Source: Zhengitettix transpicula
Taxonomy: Eukaryota > Arthropoda > Insecta > Orthoptera > Tetrigidae
DNA: 64,000 nucleotides
NCBI GenBank assembly: GCA_037074705.1
Contig: CM073590.1
Coordinates: forward strand, 134,559,600-134,623,599
Reading direction: 5' to 3'
The first letter of the stretch is position 1. Every line of letters begins with the position of its first letter. Both the position numbers and the translations under genes were made by a program. Below, one piece after another: positions 56,170 to 64,000 of this stretch. The notes under the pieces were generated by a model. That model was not told where the DNA came from. It saw only the letters and a list, made by a program, of their open reading frames with translations, and made no database searches.

Positions 56170-57617
56170 ACTCTTTCATGTTATTCTATTTTAACTTAAT
56201 TACTACTTAATTTAAATGTGAATACGAAATATAGTCCAACCACCACCACTAAACAACTATAATCTCAATGTTTAAAACGAATTTTGTAAAAATAATTCCA
56301 TTACAAATAACTTTTAAAAGATTTGTTTCCCCATTCTGCTTTACTCTGCAGTATTAGTTATTATGTGATGAGGTACAGACGTCAATGAAAACATACACTG
56401 CAGGGTATTTTTGTGGCGGAACAACAATTTACTGCCATTATATTCTGAATTATATAATTCTATAGATTGAATAACTGTATTCTATACTCAGAAATGCTAA
56501 CCGCACTCTTTATTTCACATCTCCACTACTTCTTTTGTCTCTTTGGACTATTGTATCACAGAATGCATAGCCAATTGAATTGAATATCGTTTAAGATTCA
56601 GAATCCTGATTTTCTTTTAAGTCAATACTGTCAGGTATATTTAGATTACATCAACTTTTGAGAAAAAGTGAGCGTATACTTGACTAAATAATTCACAATC
56701 AATTCATTGTGACGCGTATGTAATTTAATCAACGGCAATTAATTGCGATGACTGTAAAATAATAAGGAAACGAGCATATGGCGCAGGCGCAGGCGTGGCA
56801 AGGAGACCAGAAAACAGGACTTCGCCGTTGCGCAATATCGATGAATTAAGCTGTCCTCCCACTCGAAGACGGGAGGCGCAGGATCACCTGTTGCCTCGGC
56901 ACTTTGCTGTGCCAGTGCCAGACAATCCATTTTCTCCCACGCTCCCTTACCACATTTTTATTTAGCTCTGCGCAATGCAGAATGGTTTCAACGAACTTGC
57001 GGTAGCACGTTTCAGAGCTGATTGCTGATTATTATAACAGGCCCACGTGATTATTAAATCAGTATCGCTTCTTCCTTCCGCTCTTCTTTCCCTCCAACTA
57101 CGTCCACCAACCCTAAGTTAACTAAACGTAGATGATGATTCTGTGACCCAAAAAAAATAGTTTGTGTAATTAATGTCCTCCAAAGACTCTTTCCATCTTT
57201 CTTCTCACTTCCTATTTCACTGTCATCAGATCTTAATTCTGCTTTATTAGAGCAGATTTTAATTGCCTACTCATTCACTCTATATACACATCTTAAAAAT
57301 ATATTCAACAAATTAATTTTGCTTTCCTGTTTTTCGTTGCCTTTGAGTTTCAAGAGATACATTGTTAAATATACTTCGGTTATCAGAATTATTCTGAAGT
57401 ATGTACTCCCAACCTTCTGAAACTATTATAAAAATATTTAAATTACGCATAAATTACATATCAAATTATTTATTGAAAAACGTTTTTCATTACAGCACTT
57501 AATTTAGATGACAGTAATCTTTTATGAACATGCACAAGAGAGAATCCGGCGAATCTCTTGTAATACATTCTCTGAATGCTGATAAAATGCAGTAATAATA
57601 CTAAGTTAATATGCATG
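56170..57617. other. No recognisable gene; GC-richer patch at 56755-56945
   Basis: The patch carries GGCGCAGGCGCAGGCGTGGC and a 63-codon minus-strand frame of unknown character. It ends in TCTCCCACGCTCCC. No splice or promoter signal could be assigned. The remainder is AT-rich. Confidence 0.35.
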
Positions 57618-57619
57618 TA

Positions 57620-58903
57620 CCACTGTGACCAAAAGGTAAGGTGAAATTGTCATTTAAAACTCCCGTGTATTAGGAAGGCATGTAAAAAATTTTACTAGGT
57701 TTGTAGGACTGTCTATAATATTTGCCAAGCGTCTGTTTGTTAAAAGGTTTAATTATCTCCGAGTTACACGTGTTTTTGTAAACAACCAAAAGTGAATTTT
57801 TCGATTTTTGCAATGGGTGATTTTGTTGAGCAAAGAACTTGCATCAAATTTTGTTTGCGGAACGAATATTCTTGTGCGGACACGTTGAAAATGTTGCGAA
57901 AGGCCTTTGGTGATCAAACTATGGCGCAAAAAACGTTTATAAAAGGAACAACGAGTTCAAAGAGGGCCGAGAACGCGTTGAAGACGAACCGCGCTATGGA
58001 CGACCATCAACGTCTACCGACGAGGGTCACCTCCAAAAAATCAAAGATTTGGTGCGTGAAAATCGACGATAGACAGTTAGAGATCTCGCTGATAGTGTTG
58101 GAATATCATTTGGCTCAGCCCAAACCATTTCGAAGAACGTTTTGTGTCTCAAACGCGTCAAGTCTCGATTGGTGCCAAAATCGCTCAATTTTTTGGAAAA
58201 AAAAAGCGTCGCGTTGATGTGTGTGAAACTTTGCTGTCTATCAGGACCACTTGAAATGCATCATTACTGGAGACGAGACTTGGATTTACGCATACGACCC
58301 TGAAACCACAGACCAATCTAGCGAATATCGTGCAAAAGGTGAAGCAAGACCGAAAATCAAGGTCATGTTGACAGTTTTCTTTGATTAACGTGGTGTGGTT
58401 CATTATGAATTCCTTCCGCCGGGCCAAACTGTCAACAAAGAATATTATTTGAGCGTTATGCGCCGTTTACGTGAAGCTATTCTTCTGAAACGGCCGGAAT
58501 TATGGGCGAACAACTCTTGGTTCCTTCATCACGATAATGAAATGCATTATACTGCATTGGTTCTTCGCAACTTTTTTGCCAAAAACTCGACTCATATCGT
58601 TCTGCAACCACCGTATTCGCCTGATTTGGCTCCGTGCGACTTCTGGCTATTCAGCAAACTCAAAAGGCTAATGCGGGGACGCCGTTTTGACACGATTGAG
58701 GAGATAAAAACCGAATCGAAAATGGTCTTGAAGGCTATACCGGAAAAAGACTATTCCGACTGTTTCGAGGACTGGAAAAAGCGTTGGAAAAAGTGCGTTT
58801 TATCGGACGGGGATTACGTTGAAAGAGATGAAATTGATTTGGAAGAATAAATAAAGAATTTATATTTTATAAATAAATTCACCTTACTTTTTGTTCACAG
58901 TGG
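57620..58903 (+). mobile_element. mariner transposon with both TIRs (1284 bp)
   Basis: The ends CCACTGTGACCAAAAGGTAA (then GGTGAA) and, on the other strand, CCACTGTGAACAAAAAGTAA (then GGTGAA) form 26-bp inverted repeats with two mismatches. They are flanked by TA at 57618-57619 and 58904-58905, the mariner target duplication. Length is standard for mariner (about 1.3 kb). The enclosed transposase is interrupted, so the copy is inactive, but intact termini mean it might be mobilised by a transposase supplied elsewhere. Confidence 0.93.
57813..58850 (+). pseudogene. mariner transposase (D34D), inactivated
   Basis: The likely start is the ATG at 57813, giving MGDFVEQRTCIKFCLRNEYS, typical of a mariner N-terminus. 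Frameshifts break the DNA-binding half (about 57950 and 58060-58240). The catalytic half is in one frame from about 58260: ITGDETW with the first Asp at 58272, HHDN with the second Asp at 58533, and PPYSPDLAPCDFWLF with the third Asp at 58638, exactly 34 residues after the second. One in-frame TAA at 58386 interrupts it; the open part 58395-58850 ends at the natural C-terminus and an AATAAA (58848-58853) follows. All three catalytic residues are kept, so decay is moderate. Assignment to a mariner subfamily would need alignment. Confidence 0.9.
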
Positions 58904-58905
58904 TA

Positions 58906-59489
58906 CATATAAAACTCATTTCAATGCATTTAACACTAACTGAGGACCTTTAACTTGATTATTGTTAGTATGGTCAATGAAAGTTTTTCATCGCCCATTC
59001 CTTCTAAAACTTTCTCATTCCTTACCTTATCAGCCCATTTGAGCTTCAACATTCTTCTGAAGCTTCCATTCTACTACTTTGAGGTTTTAGAATTTTCAAC
59101 GTTTCACATTCACACGTACAGTTTCATAAGCTGCTTCCTCATTCTATTTTAAGTGCAGGGGACTAACAGGTTTGTGTTATTGAAACAATACTCACCATGG
59201 GATATTCTGCTTATAATGTGGTAAGGTTGGTTATTTCAATTTCATAAACAATTACTTTTAATTGATATAATTTATTTGAATTTAATAACACAAAATTAAT
59301 TTGATTCACAAATAAATGATGCGACATTATTAACAATTCACCCACGTATACAAAGTACACCCTCGTAAAATAAAAAAAATTATCAGGGTGGAATGCGGAA
59401 CAAACTAGAATGAAAATGACAATTTATATGTTTTTAAATAAATGTAATAAAATACAAGCGCTGGATTTGCTTTAAAGTACAGCCGGTGT
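58906..59489. other. No recognisable gene
   Basis: AT-rich flank; a 65-codon frame at 58955-59152 has no motif. Confidence 0.4.
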
Positions 59490-59991
59490 CATCAGCGAGC
59501 AGCGTTTCTTCTTCTCTTGTCTCCTACCGAAAATCCTGATTCAGATAATATTTTCCGTCCTCTTCCTTAATTGTCCAGTCAATTTTAGCCATACCTTTCT
59601 CTGCAGGATCGTTGCAATTCGTCGCCTTCATAGATTATTTGATCTGCATCTCTTATCCTCAACCATATGGATGAGCAAATTTTGTCTGCATCCAGACGCA
59701 CTTTGTCAAAATCGATCCTCTCTCTCCGGCCGTCCAGTCCGTTTTACCAACAGCTTCCTTGCTGTCACCAAAGCAAGTGTACATATTTGCTAACCCTTTC
59801 AGTTCATCTAACCAGTGACCATCCGCTGAGTGGGCGAGACAAAAAAAACTGTCTGTTTGAAGAATCCATTTTTCCGTCGTTCTGTTTTGTTTAATGAAGC
59901 AAATTATTGATAAATTTGATGTGCACTTTGTATCTGGTGTTACTGGAGATATGTAAAATTTTATCTTCCAAAAATTATAAACGAGGGACAC
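59490..59991 (-). pseudogene. Decayed coding sequence of unknown family
   Basis: One minus-strand frame shows protein-like sequence over about 140 codons with only three internal stops, at about 59659, 59653 and 59635. It runs through LDELKGLANMYTCFGDSKEA, VGKTDWTAGERGSILTKCVW, MQTKFAHPYG, then (past the stops) SMKATNCNDPAEKGMAKIDW and TIKEEDGKYYLNQDF, ending at a stop near 59540. Two segments resemble each other (AVGKTDWTAGERG and GMAKIDWTIKEEDG), hinting at an internal repeat or paralogous exons. I do not recognise the family. A decayed host gene or transposon ORF would fit; no splice sites were established. Confidence 0.4.
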
Positions 59992-60964
59992 GATTACACC
60001 ACAACATCTTCCTTACTAATCTTGCTCCGCAAATAGCGTAATGATCATTTCGTCCTTCATTACGTCCTCTCTCTCTTAAAAGCTCTTGAAGCTGATAGAT
60101 ATAGATTAACTCACTGTACTTATCATGTTTATTCCACTTTTTTATGATTCCCTATTGTTCTATACAAAACGATGAATTTTTAAAGTGCATAGTTAAAAAG
60201 CGAGTAGGACACGGAATTCCCCTTTTGAGAAATATTTATTTTAAGCAGAAAATATAGCGACGGATTGTCTGTGAAGGCCGTGGATGTTTTGGACTTGATA
60301 ATGTCTTATTGCGATAAAGAAAGAAAATACATTTTACCGAGTTACTGATATTGAAGTTAATTTTAGAATTTGAGTCGAAATTAAATTAATAATTTCAATA
60401 ATTGGAGTATTCGATTGAATATATGACGGTGATATGATAAATAGCTTATGGATTTAAGAATGGTGATGTGGCGAGCGAATATCGACAGAGACCAATTCCG
60501 CCTAGAGCGGTTGATACGCAATCAATTTTTTTTTTGTAAAAGAACGTATATTTTTCACGTTTAGATGTCAGGTCGTTCGAAGTGTAGGTTCAGATTCATT
60601 CAATTTTTTTACAATAAGATTACTGTCGCAATCTACATTGCTGAAATTTTTTGTTTTTTTATGTTTCCTATTTAATAAGTTTGGCTCTGCACTGTTGCAA
60701 AATAAACATGACTTCGCCTCTGTCGGCTTGCTCAACATTGCTCTATAATCATTAATTATTGATCTGTAAAGAATCATCACTTCATATGAAACATGGATCC
60801 ATCACACGATCCAGAATCAACGCCAGAGAATGGAACGGAAACACATCGAATATCCAATGGAAAATAAAATAAAATAAAATGTGCAAGAATCGTTATGCTT
60901 ATATTGTTTTGGGACTCAAAACTTTTAGTTTCGGAACATTACAAGGTAAATATCAGGGCCCGAA
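59992..60964. other. No recognisable gene
   Basis: AT-rich; a 70-codon minus-strand frame at 60568-60780 has no motif. AAAATAAAATAAAATAAAATG at 60860 is a short A-rich repeat. Confidence 0.4.
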
Positions 60965-61262
60965 AAGCGTAGAATTCCTTGATTTCATAATAATATATTT
61001 GAAAAAGAGAAGATAAAATCTAAGAAGATAGCATACATAACTTTACTGAGACCAATTTTGGAATAATTGTTGAGATTACAATCGACAAAATCAAGGAGAA
61101 TCGTCGGAGAGAGTTCAGAAAAGGGTATCTAAATTTATAGAAGTAGGGGATGGTCATGGGTACGAAAAAATGCTACAATTAGGATGGGAGTTATTATCGC
61201 AAAGGAGGAACGCAGCAAGGTTGAATATACTATTCAAAATATATGCGTCTTGGCCATAAACC
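60965..61262 (+). pseudogene. Non-LTR reverse transcriptase (jockey/CR1-like) C-terminal remnant
   Basis: In three shifting frames the translation gives IAYITLLRPILE (61030), VQKRVSKFIEVGDGHGYEKM (about 61110) and LQLGWELLSQRRNAARLNIL followed by FKIYAS (about 61171-61240). This matches the usual end of jockey/CR1-type RTs: a Y..L..PILEY block, then a QR.A.RFI block, then an LGW..L..RR...RL..LYKI block. Frameshifts make it non-functional. Its sequence differs from the other two RT relics in the window. Confidence 0.75.
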
Positions 61263-62621
61263 CAATTATATCGGTCAGTCGAGCCAACACATCAAAATTA
61301 AATTAAAGAAACAAAATAACAGGTGTTACCAAATTTTGATTCATAAATAGGTTGATTATAAACTGGATTAATTTACCTATTTTTTGGGAGAATGTCCTTT
61401 TTAAGAACATAACTTTATGATAAATATTAAAAAACGTACGATCTGAAGTGTTTTACCTCCATACATAAAACAAATTTTAAAAGCTGATAATTGAATTTAT
61501 TTTTCAATCCGATGTGAAATTCAGAGTTAAAAATTTTCATGAGAACAATATATTCTTATTTCTAGTATCAGATTAGAAGTATGTCTATAACGCTGTATTA
61601 TCATGTATTTGCCCCCGAGCTATTTGCTCAATTGTAGATTACCGAAAAGGTCATGTTTAGCTGCCTTAAAGATGCTTTAAATTTGCCACTGATCTACAGG
61701 CGAAGGAAGCGATGCATAGGAGGATTCCTCCTCAACTAAAACAATTTTTTTCTTATAGGGAACGATCGACTAAGTGCATTGAAAAATAATGTGTGTACAT
61801 ATATTCTATTATTTCAGTGCAAGATTAAAAAAATACACTCGTGTCTCCGATTCCGCTTAGGTCGTAGTTCTTGTGAAACAATAAGAAAATTGTATTAACT
61901 GTAGAGAAATAGATATTCGACTGAAATTACGGTGCACAGTCGTCCACTGGTCAGGGGTTTTAGTGACTCACTTTAACGTGAACGTTTCTTACGGCTACTT
62001 GGTAGTGTAAAAACTATTCTTGTAAACATTGACGTATGTATTGTTTTCAGTTCAAGGTGTGTTGTACGTCAAAAATCTCATCCGGTAAGTACAAGGTGTG
62101 GTAAAAAGTCCTTGTCGCTGTATTTATTTCCCGTTCATAAAAATAAAATGATAGCTTTTAAGAATGATGGTAACGTTACGCCAAGTTTGCCTCCAAAACG
62201 AAGTTCGCCCCTGACGGCAATACTCTCCTCCATCTTTAACTCTTCTCGTACGACTTGCTATTTCTCCCAACATATGAATTTTCGCCGCTCTGCATTCACT
62301 CTTTGTTTATAGTCTATGTTTCTTCTCTTTCTGTTACGCAACATATAATAGTTTTGTCTTAGCAGCTATCTTTCTTCCAATTGCAATTTGTTTGTCAGCT
62401 ATGGGCGCGAAGATGATGGAATGGCACCGTAGTATGAGAAAAAATGGTTCTTACCTCCTCTGCACGGGGTTTGGAAGAAAAAAATTTATTTATTTTTATA
62501 GAAGTCATTCATTAACATTTTTTCTAATAGTTTGGGCCTACTTAGGACCACGCGGCTCGTTTTGGCTCATAAAGAATTATTATTATTGAATAATTAAGTG
62601 ATGTATTAAACAGAATTATGT

Positions 62622-62627
<6 letters not shown>
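61263..62627. other. No recognisable gene
   Basis: AT-rich. TACAAGGTGTGGTAAAAAGTCC at 62091 resembles a Tc1/mariner-type terminal repeat next to TA, but no partner end was found. Open frames 62112-62312 and 62392-62589 have no motif. Confidence 0.35.

Positions 62628-62660
<33 letters not shown>
62628..62660. repeat. (TA)n microsatellite
   Basis: About 16 TA repeats. No LTR-like end adjoins directly; another short TA tract lies at 62765-62778. Confidence 0.95.
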
Positions 62661-62663
<3 letters not shown>

Positions 62664-62781
62664 TTTTAACTCAACTGACAAAGGTCAAAGACCATTCTAG
62701 AACCTTGTAAAGTTAAAAATATGCTTCTCGTATTCAGCGTAGTGTCGGAGCTATAAATTTAAATTATATATATATATACAT

Positions 62782-63720
62782 TGTAATGATTAAATGAAGA
62801 TTAATTCATTTATTTATTTAACAAAGGATTACTTCACTGAATTTAATTCAATGGTTGTCTTATGCCTCAATTATATTTATTTGATTAAAAACGAGAAGGA
62901 TTTCAAAGTAATTACGACATTCTTTAAAACTTTACAAGATTACTTTTATTCAGGTGAAATTTTACAACATTTTTAAATGAGATTATTTACATTTAAAGTT
63001 TTCAATTTTATAGATTTTAACAACTCTTTTCTCAGGGTCATTTATCTGGGCCTTCTAAGTAAAGAAACAACCTTTATATTTACGTTAAACAATCAAATTC
63101 CTTTACAACCTAAGAATTTAAACAATCAAACAAAACGAGAAATCGAAATCTGACGACTTATCTTTAGGTATCGTTTACTAAACTTGATCAAATTTCTTTG
63201 TACTTACAAAACATTTGCTGGTACCAGGCCTAAACTCTCTTGGGCTCGGGCTCACCTCACAATTCATATTAAAAGCCATGAAATCAATGAATTTACATTT
63301 GATTAAGCAAACACTGTCGTAACTTTCGGGTCCCTCCTCTGGAAACTAGTAATTGCTGCTCCTACCGGATTATTGGTTGGACAGATTGTTACAAATTGTC
63401 TCTCTGTGGAATTGATGACGGTTACGGTACTTATAGATGTTTATTGTGGCGTGATTTATTAGGTTACTCTTTGTAACTTTATTCGATTGAATCTTATTGT
63501 CCAAAACTTTTTACTCAAATTTAACTTTCAACCTTTCCGGATGAATCTGTGCGTGCCACTCTGTTCGTCGACCGACTTCCAATTTCCGACTGTCCAAAAT
63601 CTCGCGGTTCAACACAACAAAAGCCCGCCTATCCATTGTCGCCTTTGAAATTGGCACCGCTAACAATCCACCATAACTATCGAATTATCAAATCATTAAT
63701 GTCCTCTAATTAGTATTACA
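62782..63720 (-). mobile_element. Solo LTR-like element, (TA)n-targeting family, copy 6 (939 bp)
   Basis: Left terminus TGTAATGATTAAATG after ACAT, right terminus AATTAGTATTACA before ATAT in a TA tract. Blocks shared with minus-oriented copies: TTCTCAGGGTCATTTATCTGGG (63031) and CGAAATCTGACGACTTATCTTT (63144). Like the others it has no coding capacity. Confidence 0.65.
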
Positions 63721-63742
63721 ATATATATATATATATATATAT
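63721..63742. repeat. (TA)n microsatellite
   Basis: Eleven TA repeats between the LTR-like copy 6 and the third copy of the ~0.55-kb repeat. Confidence 0.95.
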
Positions 63743-63744
63743 AA

Positions 63745-64000
63745 TAAAAAAGGATGTATATTTGTATGTATGTATGTATGTATTTACGTTAATTTCTATA
63801 AAAATTTAAAAGCGTGGATAGATTGAAACAAAAATTGGTACACAAATTCTTCAAAACACGAGAAACGGTACTGTGAGGGTGAGAAACGCCTAGCATACAT
63901 GTGGAAAGAATTATAATTAAAAACCGTGATCATTAAATATTAAATTACTGCGTGCCAAGAGACAATGACGTCACGCGGGAGAAAGACGTTACTACGCAAC
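63745..64000 (-). repeat. Unclassified ~0.55-kb dispersed repeat, copy 3 (cut by the window end)
   Basis: On the minus strand it reads GTAGTAACGTC, GCACGCAGTAATTTAAT, ATAATTCTTTCCACATG, CACCCTCACAGTACCGTTTC, GTGTACCAATTTTTGTTTCA, CCACGCTTTTAAATTTTTAT and AATACATACATACATACAAA, ending CATCCTTTTTTATTAT. This is the 3' half of the 4388 and 24537 copies. The rest lies beyond the window. Confidence 0.75.

Noticed and set aside
62091..62112. Terminal inverted repeat of another Tc1/mariner element
   Set aside because: A TA-flanked TIR-like sequence is present but no partner end was found within the window.

Overview
This window is eukaryotic, AT-rich, almost gene-free DNA that reads as old, repeat-packed intergenic or intronic sequence from an arthropod. 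The evidence is the mixture of decayed mariner and Tc1 transposases, jockey/CR1-type reverse-transcriptase tails, a Penelope-type endonuclease remnant, tRNA-derived SINE heads, fold-back elements and long (TA)n microsatellites. A large-genome insect fits best. I suspect a cockroach (Blattodea) because the abundant GC-rich ~0.5 kb repeat looks familiar to me from cockroach sequence, but that rests on memory and cannot be proven here. No complete host protein-coding gene, rRNA, functional tRNA, CRISPR or operon is visible.

Layout. 1-5 kb: 3' end of a Helitron-like element with a minisatellite, a fold-back element, a Penelope GIY-YIG remnant, a jockey RT tail and the first copy of an unclassified ~0.55 kb repeat. 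5-15 kb: SINE heads, another fold-back, two copies of the GC-rich family, a Tc1 scrap and a CpG-rich island. 16-21 kb: a solo LTR-like element, a GC-rich palindrome, a compound microsatellite and a cluster of inverted GC-rich family copies. 24-36 kb: an inverted tRNA-like pair, a small ORF with coding-like composition (27.7 kb), several LTR-like copies anchored in (TA)n tracts, an RT scrap and a dead mariner. 36-40 kb: mostly featureless AT-rich DNA. 41-46 kb: a Tc1 transposase cut by GC-rich family fragments, a complete family copy, a second GC-richer island and a fold-back broken open by a 183-bp tandem duplication plus another family copy. 48-56 kb: two more LTR-like copies and two oppositely oriented Helitron-like elements. 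57-64 kb: the best preserved transposon (a 1284-bp mariner with both TIRs and TA duplications), a decayed ORF of unknown family, an RT scrap, a sixth LTR-like copy and a third copy of the ~0.55 kb repeat running off the end.

The most interesting organisation is a family of about 0.94-1.3 kb elements bounded by TGTAAT...ATTACA. Six good copies lie in both orientations, nearly all inside (TA)n tracts. One carries ATGT on both sides and another ATAT, so they look like solo LTRs of a retrotransposon with an ATAT-type target preference. Other notable points are palindromic pairs of tRNA-like heads, the GC-rich family with a hairpin head and A-rich tail, and Helitron-like ends (CGGG...CTAG) attached to a ~30-bp minisatellite. 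All family names are inferred from motifs; no database search was possible.
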